Assembly: GCA_037903355.1 (NCBI GenBank)
Contig: JBAJFE010000038.1
Coordinates: 2,666,001 to 2,730,000 of the forward strand
DNA from: Trichuris trichiura
Taxonomy: Eukaryota > Nematoda > Enoplea > Trichinellida > Trichuridae
Direction: 5' to 3'
Length of the DNA stretch: 64,000 nt
The translations under genes were made by a program, and so were the position numbers. The notes beneath the pieces are model-generated. The model saw only the letters and a program-made list of their open reading frames with translations. It searched no databases and was not told the DNA's origin. Of this stretch, positions 40,684-51,663 are shown piece by piece (the stretch's first letter is position 1; each line of letters opens with the position of its first letter).

Positions 40684-40938
40684 CTATGGCTTCCCGACTT
40701 GGCCGCGCAATTGACCAGATTTGATGAAATCATGGTAATAATCAGCACCAATCAATACGTCGACTCTTGCCGGTCCGCGTGGGAATGAATCCCCTAAAGT
40801 GACTCCTTGAAGGTGTGACCATTCCTCTTTTAACGGAGGATTGCTCTCCAGTACAGAGCAGATATGGTCGATGAATAGTGCTGATATAACCGTTCCCTTC
40901 CCACCGCGTTTACCGTGCAGTGTGAAGATGAGACACAC
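40684..40938 (-). pseudogene. BEL-2 DUF1758/protease region
   Basis: The 84-codon frame contains NPPLKEEWSHLQGVTLGD and then RVDVLIGADYYHDFI, the highly conserved ADYYHDFI/L signature located between protease and RT in BEL/Pao. The catalytic Asp part upstream (40940-41075) is degenerate, with several stops. Confidence 0.82.
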
Positions 40939-41074
40939 TTATGTTTCCCTATATTACTCAGTTTTCCACCGAGTGTTTAAATAAATACCCTTTCGCTGTG
41001 ACCTTCTAGGCTTATGTCTTCTGTGATGTCTTTTCTGATGAAGGATCTCTGTGATCCAACGTCAAGCAGAACTG

Positions 41075-42342
41075 TCACGTTCGGTCGTCAACCGCTTGCA
41101 ATTTCAGTGTTCCTTGAGCTGTCTGTAAAAACACGCGTTCCTTGCTTCGTGTGTCTGAGAACCCGACTTGCATAAATGCGTCATGCGATACACTCGCCAA
41201 TTTTGTCAGTTTTCGTGGACTTAACGCCGTATGGTTCCCAGAGTGGGAATGGAGGAGGTCGTGACGAAACTTGTCACATCCAGCCCCTTTGCATCTCCTT
41301 CTTCTGCAGTCCCGTGCTAGATGGGCGGTTTTCAAACACCAATAGCAGGCACCTTGATCATTTACCATGTTTCAACGTCCTTTGATAATTCCTCGTAAGA
41401 GAGGACATTCCTGGAGACCGTGTTCTTCTTTACACGAGTGACAAGTTTGTTCAGCCTTAACGGTAGCGTGTAAAGCAGCCGCTGAAACATTCCTTTCACT
41501 TCTTTTCGAACTACCGCTTATGACAGACAACGAATGTCCTTTGTATTGCTTCATGGCCCATGTCTGCACTTGTGTCATCGCTTCTTGAATATCCATTTCG
41601 TCGCGCAGGAAGCTTAGGAACGTCGACGTGTCCGGTTTAGCGTTCGCATACGCTCGCGTTCTTTGTTCCCACCGCTTCAGTGATGGATGGGGCAGCAGTT
41701 GCTTGAGCGATGCAAGAAGGATGTCATCTGCCGTGAGGCCATTATTAATGTCCCTGACCATTGCTGTCAGTACGCGTAGGTGTCGATTCAGGCTATAATA
41801 TAGGCCACGAATTCCTGTTTGACCAGGATCGGTTCTCGTCATGCGAAGGAAAGCTAACATATGTCCCTCGACAATAATTTCTTCTCAACCGAAACGGTCT
41901 TTCAGGGTCTGAATGACGGTCTGGTAATGAGCGTTCGTTACATGAAATCCACTGATCGCTTCCAACGCTTCTCCTGATAGGGCTGATTTCAGATACACCA
42001 GTTTCGTGACATCACTAATGTCCTCACGTCCATGTACACCGGCTTGTAACTGATCCCAGAAGGATGGAAATTCCAGTACATCGCGTGCAAATTTCAGTAA
42101 CTGCCATTCGCGCGGATTCAGGCTGAGTACTGTACATTGGGGCCGTACTGCTCTGGGGCAACCAAGGTTGTAGTTTGCTCTTTACGTTTACCAGCTGCTT
42201 TGGCCCTTGCCTTTGCCTTTACCCCCGCAAGTTCCAGCTCCACCCTATCCCGTAATTCATGATCCTTGAGATCCTGATCTGTTAGGCACAACTCGAATTC
42301 CGTCTGTGCGTCACGAAGTTTCATAAGAAGAGTGTCCACCAA
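41075..42342 (-). pseudogene. BEL-2 gag with zinc knuckles
   Basis: Three minus frames. 42342-42118 is a charged N-terminal coiled coil (ELCLTDQDLKDHELRDRVEL). 41860-41372 has a capsid-like block (LRMTRTDPGQTGIRGLYYSL, LLPHPSLKRWEQRTRAY) and the first knuckle CHSCKEEHGLQEC. 41368-41075 has CYWCLKTAHLARDC and CKGAGCDKFRHDLLH, the typical BEL double finger. Frameshifts near 41870 and 41370 break the frame. Confidence 0.82.
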
Positions 42343-42507
42343 TTCAAGTGTTTAGAGGGTAACCTCAGCCTGGCCTTCGCTGATGAACCTCTCCACATCT
42401 TCAAATAGTTGCCCAATACGCGACCGTAGGCCACTGCGCCTCTTCCGCAGACTTTCCGCATCGACAGAGACGTTCAGAGTGGCTATTTCCATTTGCTCTT
42501 TCTGGCA

Positions 42508-42525
42508 ATCTGCTCAGAGGACCAG
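42508..42525 (-). promoter_or_regulatory. Candidate tRNA primer-binding site of BEL-2
   Basis: Two bases after the 5' LTR the minus strand reads TGGTCCTCTGAGCAG, the TGG start expected for pairing with a tRNA CCA end. I could not assign the tRNA. Confidence 0.5.
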
Positions 42526-42527
42526 TT

Positions 42528-42693
42528 TGTTGCTTCCAATAAAGCGCAACAATCACAACGCTATTCGCTGACCGCTGTCCCAACCATCACGACAGCAGCC
42601 TGAAGACACACGCGCACACCTTTATTCTCTCACTCTCTATAGTACAGTTTTTGTAAACGCAGGTTTTGTGTCACGATAACGCAAGCTGTAACA
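42528..42693 (-). repeat. BEL-2 5' LTR
   Basis: Partner of 31074-31239, with the same TGTTACA...CAACA termini. Followed on the minus strand by a candidate primer-binding site. Confidence 0.9.
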
Positions 42694-42739
42694 AGTTTAG
42701 TACGGTACGTTTTAACGTCAGCTTAGCATTAATTTGTAC

Positions 42740-45231
42740 CAGGAGTGGGGAACCTTCTTGGTGCCGCGGGCCGTTTAGACGTTTACAAGACCGCTTGCAG
42801 GCCGGATAGAAAAAAAATGAAAAGCTGCCTGCTTTATTTGCACGTATGTTTGTTAAAGCACCCCTAATGGGATGCTTGGAACTGCTTTTCCCTAATGAAG
42901 CTGGCGATCTTAGCTCCTTCTGATGACGTTGCTATTCGCAGCTGGTTTACCAGGTTTATCTCCGTGACTGTGGTGCGCAGACGACTCTTTGCGATGGTAA
43001 GTTTCCTAAAGAACTGCTCGCAGAAGTAGGTTGTTCCGAACATGGACACATATTTCAAAGCGTGTCGCCTCAAAGCGGGAAATTTATCGTTGCTTATGTA
43101 CCGCTTTTAGAGTTCAAGCAGCGAGAAGTTGTTGTATTTAGCTTTGAGCTCGTCATCGCTTTGCAGCTGAATGATCTCGTGCTGCAGTTCATTGGGTACC
43201 TCAGCTGGTTCTACACTGAATGGAATGGCGAATATAGTCAGTTGCATCTGTCTACTTTTCACATCGTTGAATCTTTTGTAAACGCCACAAATAGTTTCGC
43301 ACATTCACCGGCATGCTCTACTGTCGTAGAAGGCTGCTGTCCCTAGAGTGTAGAGAAATGTATTATGTTGCCCTTTTCAAGTTGCTGTTTCCACAGCCTT
43401 AACTTAGCTTCAAATGATTTCTCGTTTGAAACCAGTGAGCCGAGAAGCTGGTTCAGACCCTGCAGCTGGATATTCAATTCTGACAGGTACTCAGCAATGT
43501 CTACAGTGAAAGCCAAATCACGTAGCCACTTTCTGTCACTTAGTTCTCTGACAGGTTTGGCGTTGGCCTCCATGAACTGCTTAACTTCATCGCGCAGTTG
43601 GTAAAACCTCATTAGCATGTTCCCCCGACTCAGCCAGCGAACTTCGCAATGATAAACAAGATCACCATATTCGGAAGAAAGTTCATTCAAAAAATGTTTA
43701 AACAGGCGGTTATTAAGCCTTTTACTCTCGATACAGTTTACGCACGACACGACTATTGACATCACATTATTGAAACGCAGCGACCGTGCACACAGACTGT
43801 TGATGAATGATACAATGGCATACTACCAAATCGATTGGGTCAAGACCGAGATGATTCATTTCCTTGTTAACGAATGCAACTAGGCCTTTTGCAAGCCAAC
43901 CATAGCTGGAGCGCCGTCCCTAATAAGACCACTTAATTTTCAAACTTTAGCCTGAATCGTTCCATTGATAAAACGAGTTTCTCAAATCTCCTCACCCCTT
44001 GTAGTGCTATGCATGGCTTCCAGTGATAACAGTTCTTCTCGCGTCTCAAACTCTGCAGTTATCCTGCGAAGGAAAATGGCCGGTTGAGCGGTATTTGTTA
44101 TGTCCGTAATCTCATCACAAGCCAGGGAAAAAATTCAAAGTTACCCGCAGTACGCTTAAATGTTTTTTCAGTGTCTTCTGCTAAGTCAGTCATCCGGTCT
44201 GAAACTGTTTTTCGAGATAAGCTAACACTTTCGAGAAGTTTTTCATTGGCAGGCGCAAATAACTTCGCAGCTGCCACCATGCACTCTTTCACAAATTCAT
44301 CCTCTGCAGGGGCTCCAGCTTTTTTGCAGTCATTTCGCTCACTACGTAATTCGTTTGAAGAAAGTGTACGCGTCGCAGTGTGGCCTGGTGAAAGCGGCTT
44401 GTTGCGACTCCAAAATTTCGTTGAAGCGCACCGATTCTATCCAAACGCTCTTAGCCTTTTAATTCATTCAATCTTCCATGTTTTCAGCTGCAATGCCGTT
44501 CCAGATTAGCTTTTTTCATAACAGCTATTGAGTCGCCACAAACAAGCCAAACGGGCTTGCCCTTAAGTTCCACGAAAAAATAGTCAGTCGTTCATTTCTT
44601 TTGGAATCCGTATCAATTTTTCTTTTCTTTGAACTGGCCATTTGTAGCGTTGGGTGAGCGCGAACTCTACCTTGCGATAAGCTGCACGAAGCTTCAGGTT
44701 TCAGGATAACTTTATGGGCAACTCCGAGGAAAAAGGCAGACTTTTTAGGCAATCCTGCAACCTAGTTGTCAAGAACATAATCGCAGCTACAGAGAACGAA
44801 ATAACCTTTTTGTACTTCGAGACAGGCTGCGGGCACAAACCGATGAGAACGATAGCAAGAGAAGGCGAGAACAATGCCAGCGACTACTGAAAGCAAACAA
44901 AGCGAAAGTGCTCTAGGAAGCTAGACAGTCGTTACATCGAACAAAGCCATGGTCCCCGCTACTGACGCGCGCTCACGCACTATAGTGCCGCCTACTGCTG
45001 GTCACCGAAGAATAGCAACGTCGGTTTGTCGACAGAGAGCTTTCAGCAACGCAGTCTTCCGAGCAAGCCTGATGCTCCCTGCTTGTTATGCAATATTCAC
45101 ATATAATACCTTTATCGCATTAAGAAAAATAACCTCCCACAATCACACTTCACTGAATCTCGCATCCACGTGCCGCTGCCCCAACGCGTGGGCGGAAAAT
45201 GGTCTCGCGGGCTGGACGTTCCCCACCCCTG
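42740..45231 (-). mobile_element. hAT-B3, copy with transposase remnant
   Basis: Starts CAGGAGTGGGGAACC and ends GACGTTCCCCACCCCTG. Octamers ATTTGTAC (42732-42739) and ATCTATAC (45232-45239) match at 6 of 8. At about 2.5 kb it holds the degenerate family B transposase on the minus strand and shows that B1 and B2 are deletion derivatives. Confidence 0.87.
42900..44715 (-). pseudogene. hAT-B3 transposase (GTF2IRD2/ZMYM-like hAT type)
   Basis: N-terminal MASSKKRKIDTDSKR at about 44650. After a frameshift the zinc-finger part reads ELKGKPVWLVCGDSIAVM and KANLERHCS with a stop, so the first Cys is Trp. The central part, 44292-44098, has LLESVSLSRKTVSDRMTDLA. The catalytic region has RDGAPAMVGLQK-type sequence. 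43765-43343 is conserved: YGDLVYHCEVRWLSRGNML, RFYQLRDEVKQFMEANAKP and DLAFTVDIAEYLSELN. The C-terminal part is at 43300-42900. Several stops; inactive. Confidence 0.83.
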
Positions 45232-45239
45232 ATCTATAC

Positions 45240-45527
45240 TTAAACGTACCAATAGTGGCACTGAAACCATGTGTGCTCAACGGAGACCAATGGGAAAATT
45301 ATCACTAGCAAATCGCTACCTACGTGGTTCGGTTCGGCATTAAGTGCATTGCTTAGGCTTTTTGAATCGTAATTGTTTCGACTTGTGATGGAACACTTGG
45401 AACGAAATGCGTCGTAAGTGGAGGTTCCTGTGTTTGGGTAGAGGCCTTTTTACAATGCGGATGTTCGAAGTTACTGAGCTTAAAAACATTACTAGTATAA
45501 TGAAACCTCTACTCTAAGAGAGTCTTT
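45240..45527. other. No gene recognised
   Basis: Spacer of about 290 bases between hAT-B3 and hAT-A6 with no recognised repeat. Confidence 0.4.
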
Positions 45528-45535
45528 ATCTAGAA

Positions 45536-46835
45536 GAGTGTTTCTCAATGTCAGAGTTGCTGGTGCCACGCTGTGAACGTTTCTGAACGTTTGGACCCCC
45601 AATTCTGGTTAGTCAATTTCGAGCGCGTTGATTGGTTGGAAGGGAAGACGGAGGGTAGCCGGGACGTCACAACGTAGGTGCTGCACAAAGTTAAGTGGGG
45701 AACGCGTTTCCCGGATAGCGTGTCGAACACATCCGTTCTCACCTCCGAGTTGACTACTCCGCTCTGATTTTCTATTCCAGCCCATCAGAATTGCGGGGAG
45801 CAACAGCTTGCATTTTTCTCTTATCTAGTAGGCCAGTGTTTCCCAACCTTTTTGGAGCCTAGGCCCCTTTTCGCGACCTTCAACTTGCCGGGGCCCCCCG
45901 TCATTCTCCCCAACGTAATTCTCCTGCTTCTCTTATCCTCAGGTGCGCCTACTGTGGTTACGTTGTTGTGAATTTTTACAAGTAGTTCAACACCTGAAAC
46001 AGGCTGCAGAATGTAGAATTGAATTCGCTGCCTACCGTGTATTCCAAGGGAATACCAGTTAAGCCGGGTCGTTATAAAAAACCTTGTTACACTTGTTACA
46101 CTGTTACACCTTCTACACTAGGGCAAAATGGCTAGTAAGGAAGACGGCTGCCATATACGGCGAAAGCTCCTTAACGATATTCGAAGCTATTAACGTCTTT
46201 AATTCTTTAGTTGGCACTGAAGGCGTTCTTTTCGTATTGCTGGACTTAAGCCGGCTAATTGCAGATCAGGGAGCCTTCAGAGTACAGGCGCCATACTGGG
46301 TTTCCTCTTTCTCAATTTTTTGGGCTGTTAGCAATGGTAGCGCAATATGTAAGTCAGGCTGCGATGCTATTCTCAGGGCTATGCAACACTGAATCTAAAT
46401 TCAGTATTTTCTCGGAGCAAGACGACAGTCGCTTGATCTTACCTCAGTGCGACAACTGGGTATGGTGCGGTGCTACTAATTTATCCACGTCCGGCTCGAT
46501 AGTCGTCAGGAGTAATCTCAGGTCGCCTCGCCTCACTATCTTGAACGGCAGGATCGCTCTCGTCCTGTGGCACCGACTACCAGGGACCCCCTAAATTCCC
46601 AATCTTTCCCAGGGCCCCCTTCAAGTTTTCCAAGGCCACCAAGGGGCCCCTGGGACCCCCGTTGGGAATCACAGCAGTAGGCACAATACCTGACCCGCGG
46701 GCCATACCTTTCTATGCATTTTAAAACGATGGCCCAGGTGGGGCATGAGCCCCCACAGCTCAAAAGTGTTTCCCAAAAGCCCCCTTGGCGATTTGGGCTC
46801 CCCGGTGGGCACATGCCCCACCGTGAGAATTACTG
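45536..46835 (-). mobile_element. Short hAT-A6, split by hAT-C1
   Basis: Terminus GAGTGTTTCTCAATGTCAG at the left and GTGAGAATTACTG at the right. Octamers ATCTAGAA (45528-45535) and ATCCAGAA (46836-46843) match at 7 of 8. Without hAT-C1 it is about 450 bp. It matches the reverse of hAT-A5 at 60377-60787 on both sides of the insertion. Confidence 0.82.
45834..46674. mobile_element. hAT-C1, 841 bp, non-coding
   Basis: Starts CAGTGTTTCCCAACCTTTTT and ends GTTGGGAATCACAG. Octamers TAGTAGGC (45826-45833) and CAGTAGGC (46675-46682) match at 7 of 8. Its interior matches hAT-C2 at 63039 on. No transposase domain was recognised; an ORF at 46259-46594 has no known motif. Confidence 0.83.
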
Positions 46836-47170
46836 ATCCAGAAGATGCCAATGCCGAATTGCCACAAGGCTGTACTTGACTGTGTATTTTCGACATGTTA
46901 GGGATTTTGATCGCCACCGACCTGTCGGAGCGAACTCTTTTGCGAGTCAACCTGTTGCCAAATTTTCACCTCATTATTTATGCCTGAGGTAGTGCCGTCT
47001 TGTCCTTGATGTTTCTTGCTGTTAACAAGGTAGATTCTTTCTCTTTTTTCATTAATGCACATTACGGTTTCACGCACACGTTCAGCACGTTTAGGCGTGG
47101 GTAAGATCTATTAATATTACGCTTTCCAAGAATTTTGAATCTAGAATTTGATGAACAATCTTCCTTCTAG

Positions 47171-47644
47171 ATTATCCGCAGTGGCATAAGTGAATATGAG
47201 ACGAACTTGGACGTAGACGACTTTGTGGATAACTTTGCAATGCCTGAAGTAAATCTCCGCTCTTTGGGCTTACAGAGCAATCAAGATCCACTACTACAAG
47301 CTGGAAAATTTGAAGGCGACATAGCCGGTTTTGCTGGAGCTACTCCGCTAACATTTAAACATGACCCTGCTGGCGTTGCGCATAATGCAGTCAGGGATTC
47401 TTGGCACCGCTGGGTGGACGCTGAAGTTCCTTATATTCTTTCAAGCCGCTATGGGCGATATAGTCGCAAAGTAATAGCACGGGCCATGGATGAGTTTCAC
47501 AAGAACACATGCATTCGCTTTGTACCAAGAGAAAGATTGAAACATCGAGATTATATCTATATTGAACCAGAAGAAGGGTGCTATTCTATGGTTGGTCGCA
47601 TGGGTGGACGACAACCTGTCTCACTAGACGCTGGTTGCATGGAG
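47171..47644 (+). CDS. Astacin-type zinc metalloprotease, single exon (partial)
   Basis: The only likely host coding sequence. The frame is open from a TTCCTTCTAG acceptor (exon start near 47171) to a GAG|GTAGGC donor at 47644. The start is therefore an intron boundary and the ATG at 47207 is probably not the real start. The N-terminal about 65 residues look like a propeptide. The mature astacin domain then shows AVRDSWHRWVDAEVPYILSS, KVIARAMDEFHKNTCIRFVP, YIYIEPEEGCYSMVGRMGG and QPVSLDAGCM. In the family this is followed at once by the HExxHxxGxxH zinc site, which must lie in another exon; I could not find it in the following 900 bases. Astacins cleave extracellular proteins and cuticle collagen. 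Upstream exons are also missing. Confidence 0.85.
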
Positions 47645-48533
47645 GTAGGCATTTCAAATAATAACTTCAGGGTTCCTTAAGGGAAGGCACTTTGGATCTT
47701 GTCTCTCTGACGCCCCACCATTTGAGAAATGCAAGTTCCTTTCCGGCAAGCATGGCCTTAACTTGTTCTGCCTTCACTGGCTTTCTGTCTTCTGCCAATT
47801 ACCCATTTTTGCTCTTACCCAAATCTAAGCCAACAAATAAGTTCTATGCTTAGGCTTAGGTAAGGGCGGGACGAGACGGCCGGCAAACCTAGAGTATGAC
47901 AGGGGCGCCTGGGAGACAAGACTGGGCTCTTTTCAACTACAGTTTGCTCTTGAAAAGAGATCGCAGAATGCTGGGTCAGCATATTTTTACGAGAGAAAAA
48001 ATACAATCAGCTCTCGCTATCTGCAGCCCCCGCGTTAAATGAAACTCTTGTGCAAAACGTGTAGTAACTTGTATTTAACTTACATGTTTTGTCAGCTATT
48101 CAGTAGATTGTCTTTGCATCACTTATTATGTATACAATAAAACCACCTTAATTCGACCCTCCATAATCCCTATCCCTCTCTAATCCGAACTCGTGGAAGA
48201 GAACAATAGAACGACCGTAGTCATTAAAGATAATTAGGCTACCATTGCAAAACGCGCAGCCACTTGGCGGCAGCGGCTGTAAGGGCAGTAAACAACCTGC
48301 CAACGGTCCTTTCGGTATGCGTTAACATAGGCGCAGGCTAGCCACGGCTCTGCCGAACCAATCTCGACTAATAATTTAATTGCAGCAAGGCTACTCAAGA
48401 CCTAAGTTTCCCCAAATAAACAGAAGGAGGTCAAGTAGAACTAAAACAACAATGCCGCCCCTCTTATCCTGCCCTAGCCTAAGCCTAAGCCTAAGCATAA
48501 CGGATTTTGTCGGCAGGTATTAACAGCCTAAAC
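47645..48533. repeat. Merlin and pogo-like fragments downstream of the astacin exon
   Basis: 47690-47900 holds Merlin-interior sequence with GCTTAGGCTTAGGTAAGGG. 48160-48365 matches the left part of the pogo-like element at 25160-25380 (CTCTAATCCGAACTCGTGG). 48425-48500 is a Merlin end with GAAGGAGGTCAAGTAG and the TTAGGC-type tract. Confidence 0.6.
48475..48497. repeat. Telomere-type GCCTAA repeat, interstitial
   Basis: Three to four copies of GCCTAA (TTAGGC on the other strand), inside a Merlin-derived fragment. Similar tracts occur at 23023, 24940, 27970, 47849, 55777 and 61934. Confidence 0.8.
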
Positions 48534-48894
48534 CAAGGGTAGGGAATCTTTTTGGTGCCGCGGGCCGTATAGACGTTTACAAGACCGCTCGCGGGTCCGA
48601 TAGAAAAAACGAAAAACAGCCTGCTTTATTTGCACGTATGTTTATTAAGTCACCGCTAATGGGGTGCTTGGAACTGATTTTCCCTAGTGAGGCGTGCGAT
48701 GTTAGCTCCTTCTGATTACGTTTCTACTCGCAGCTCGTTCACCAGATTTAAGTTCGTGTGGTGCGCAGACGACTCTTTGCAATGGTAAGTTTCGAAAGGA
48801 ACTGATCGCAGCAGCAGGTTGTTCCGAACACGAACGCGTATTTCAAAGCGTGTCTCCTCAAAGCGGGAAATTCATCGTTGCTTATGTATCGCTT

Positions 48895-50810
48895 TTAGAA
48901 CTCAAGCAGCGGGAAGTTGTTGCATTTAGCTTTGAACTCATCATCGCTTTGCAGCTGAATGAACTCCTGCTGCAGCTCATCGGATACATCAGCTAGCTCT
49001 ACATTGAATGGAATGGCGAAGATAGTCAGTTGCATCTGTCTACTTTTCACATCGTTGAATCTTTCGCTAAACGCCTCAAGTAGTTTGGCACATTCACCAG
49101 TATACTCTGATGTCGTAGAAGGCTGGTGTCCCTGAAGTGTAGGGAAATGTATTATGTTGCCCTTTTCAAGTTGCTGTTTCCACAGCCTCAAATATAGCCT
49201 CAAATGCTTTCATGTTTGATACGAGTGAGCTGAGAAGCTGGTTCGGACACTGCAGCTTGTTATTCAGTTCTGACAGGTACTTGACAATGTCTACCATGAA
49301 AGGCAGGTCACGTAGCCACTTGCCGTCACTTAGTTCCCTGACAGGTTTGGCGTTGGCCTCCATGAACTGCTTAACTTCATCGCGCAGTTTGTAAAACCTC
49401 ATTAGCATGTTCCCGCGACTTAGCCAGCGAACTTCACAATGATAAACGAGATCACCATATTCAGAGGAAAACTCATTCAAAAAATCCTTAAACAGGCGGT
49501 TATTAAGCCCTTTGCTCATGATACAGTTTACGCACGACACGACTACTGAGATCGCATTGTTGAAACACAGCGACCGTGCACAGAGACTGTTGATGTATGT
49601 GTAGTTTATACGCAACGTATGGACTTGCACGCGTAAGGCTGCTAGTACGCAAAGGCTTTGCTTTGTCTTTAATGAGGAACACTAACCAACTGAGTAGAAA
49701 CAACGATGTCCTCGAACACACAACTATTCTGGTCCTACCAACTCGCATCCGTGGTCCGTCCTTCTCGTTTTATAGTCCTGTTTGCGGGGTCTGGCCAGGT
49801 CGCACTGCTATTGGTTGACCATGCCTGTTTTCGACATGGGCTTCGTGTCATGGGGCACGGGGAACGTCGTCCAGCGCCGTTTACGACAAGAGCGCCCGCA
49901 TCGTTGCCCTCTTAGGTCAAACCACCGTTATCGGAGCTACGCCCCGGGTTATCTGCCACAGTATGATACAATGGCATAAACACAAGTCGTTCGAGTCAAG
50001 ACCGAGATGATTCATTTTTGTTGTTAACAAATGCAACTAGGCCCTTTTGCAAGCCAACCATAGCCGGAGCGCCGTCCCTAGTAAGACCACTTAATTTTTC
50101 AAACTTTAGCCCGAATCGTTCCATTGATAAAACGAGTTTCTCAAATCTCCTCACCCCTTGTAGTGCTATGCATGGCTTCCAGTGATAACAGTTCTTCTCG
50201 CGTCTCAAACTCTGCAGTTATCCTGCGAAAGAAAATGGCCAGTTGAGCAGTATTTGTTATGTCCGTAGTCTCGTCACAAGCCAGGGAGAGAATTCGAAGT
50301 TACCCGCAGTACGCTTAAATGTTTTTTCAGTGTCTTCTGCTAAGTCAGTCATCCGGTCTGAAACTGTTTTTCGAGATAAGCTAACACTTTCGAGAAGTTT
50401 TTCATTGGCAGGCGCAAATAACTTCGCAGCTGCCACCATGCACTCTTTCACAAACTCACCCTCCGCAAAGGGCTTCAGCTTTGCGATCATTTCGCTCACT
50501 ACGTAACTCGTTTGAAGAACGCTGTACGCCTAGCAGTGTGGCCTGGCGAAAGCGGCTTGTTGCGACTCCAAAATTCCGTTGAAGCGCACTGATTCTATCA
50601 GACGCTCTTGGCCTTTTAGTTCATTCAATTTTCCATGTTTTGAGCTGCAATGCCGTTCCAGATTAGCTTTTTTCATAAAAGCTATTGAGCCGCCACAAAC
50701 AAGGCAAACGGGCTTGCCCTTAAGCTCTACGAAAAAATAGTCATTCGTCCATTTCTTTTGAAAAATTCGACACCGTATCAATTTTTATTTTCTTTGAACT
50801 GGCCATTTGT
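48895..50810 (-). pseudogene. hAT-B4 transposase
   Basis: The zinc-finger part at 50781-50530 is intact, unlike in B3: YFFVELKGKPVCLVCGGS, MKKANLERHCSSKHGKLNE (CX2C and HX4H). Central blocks are at 50499-50257 (LLESVSLSRKTVSDRMTDLA) and 50208-49996 (SGLTRDGAPAMVGLQKGLV). The conserved end is at 49590-49166 (YGDLVYHCEVRWLSRGNML, LPFMVDIVKYLSELN), and 49203-48895 is the C-terminal part. A solo LTR interrupts between 49960 and 49600. Frameshifts near 50520, 50230 and 49190. Confidence 0.83.
49600..49960. mobile_element. Solo LTR, 361 bp, 5-bp TSD
   Basis: Starts TGTAGTTTATACGC and ends ATCTGCCACA, flanked by GTATG at 49595-49599 and 49961-49965. hAT-B3 shows the empty site. A TTTTATAGTC box is at about 49771. 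No internal retroelement sequence. The lineage is unknown. Confidence 0.82.
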
Positions 50811-50941
50811 AGAGTTGGGTGAGCGCGAACTCTAGTTTGCGATAAGCCGCACGAAACTTCAAGTTTCAGTGTAACCTTATGGGCAACTCGGAGCAAAAAG
50901 GCAGACTTTTGAGACACCCCTGCAGCCCAATTGTCAACAAC

Positions 50942-51085
50942 GGGTTTGCTTCGATTGCCCAACGGTCAACTGCCAACAGGTCAGTTGCCTAACGGTCGTT
51001 TGCCTGAATGGTCATGTGCCCGTCGGGTCAGTTGCCGAACGGTCATTTACCTGAGCGATTACTTGCCCGAAGGATTAAGCTTGCA
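50942..51085. repeat. MULE left subterminal array
   Basis: About eight units of 15-16 bp with consensus TTGCCNAACGGTCA, for example TGCCTAACGGTCGTT and TTGCCGAACGGTCATT, directly from the terminus GGGTTTGC. Confidence 0.85.
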
Positions 51086-51208
51086 ATAACTTCCGTTTAA
51101 CGAAATTTTAAATCATGGCGCGCTAGCATCATCACGGTGAGGTTATTTAGTACGAGAATACGAAAATGCAAGTCTGTGGACGCAAGAATAACACCTATAA
51201 CTGGTGTA

Positions 51209-51626
51209 CTTGAAAACTGGATGTTTTGTAACGGGTTGAATTTTTCATGGTTGTAAGGTCTTCTACGGCTTTTCCCGTTTTTTCGTTGTGCTGTTATCTG
51301 TAATTAAACTAAACAACTGCTCTACCAACGGATGGATGAGCCGTTATTAAGAAAAATACAGATATCAACGCACTCAACTTTTTTATTGTTCAAAGCTTTC
51401 GGAACGCTCTAGTTCCGTCGTCAGTGAGGTGGTGGAGCTCACTCCACCACCTCACTGACGACGGAACTAGAGCGTTCCGAAACGGAACTAGACGGAACTA
51501 GAGCGTTGATATCTGTATTTTTCTTAATAACGGCTCATCCATCCGTTGGTAGAGCAGTTGTTTAGTTTAATTACAGATAACAGCACAACGAAAAAACGGG
51601 AAAAGCCGTAGAAGACCTTACAACCA
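51209..51626. mobile_element. Penelope-like element P4: inverted pair of tails, 13-bp TSD
   Basis: Flanked by TATAACTGGTGTA at 51196-51208 and 51627-51639. Two tails of the P1 subfamily meet head to head near 51440 (GGTGGTGGAGCTCACTCC). No coding sequence. The left arm carries the extra about 38-bp extension. The right arm has a small local rearrangement after its GAAA box. Confidence 0.92.
51390..51427 (-). ncRNA. Hammerhead-ribozyme-like motif, P4 left arm
   Basis: Complete core on the minus strand: stem I TCA/TGA, CTGACGA (51424-51418), extra C, stem II GGAAC/GTTCC, GAAA, AG:CU. The right-arm copy (51452-51482) is disrupted after GAAA (followed by CGG). Confidence 0.72.
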
Positions 51627-51663
51627 TATAACTGGTGTAGAACAATATACGTTATAAGCGGAC

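Larger units (their letters stand above)
31074..42693 (-). mobile_element. BEL/Pao LTR retrotransposon 2 with both LTRs
   Basis: Minus-strand element bounded by 166-bp LTRs (31074-31239 and 42528-42693). Flanks GGTTT and AGTTT differ at one of five positions. It contains gag, protease region, RT, RNase H and integrase in order. A Tigger (31980-37650) sits inside the integrase. Without it the BEL element is about 5.9 kb, a normal full length. Frameshifts and a changed RT active site show it is inactive. Confidence 0.92.

Noticed and set aside
48475..48497. TTAGGC tracts as a chromosome end or former telomere fusion
   Set aside because: The tracts have only two to four units and recur at matching positions within Merlin-type repeats, so they belong to the transposon.
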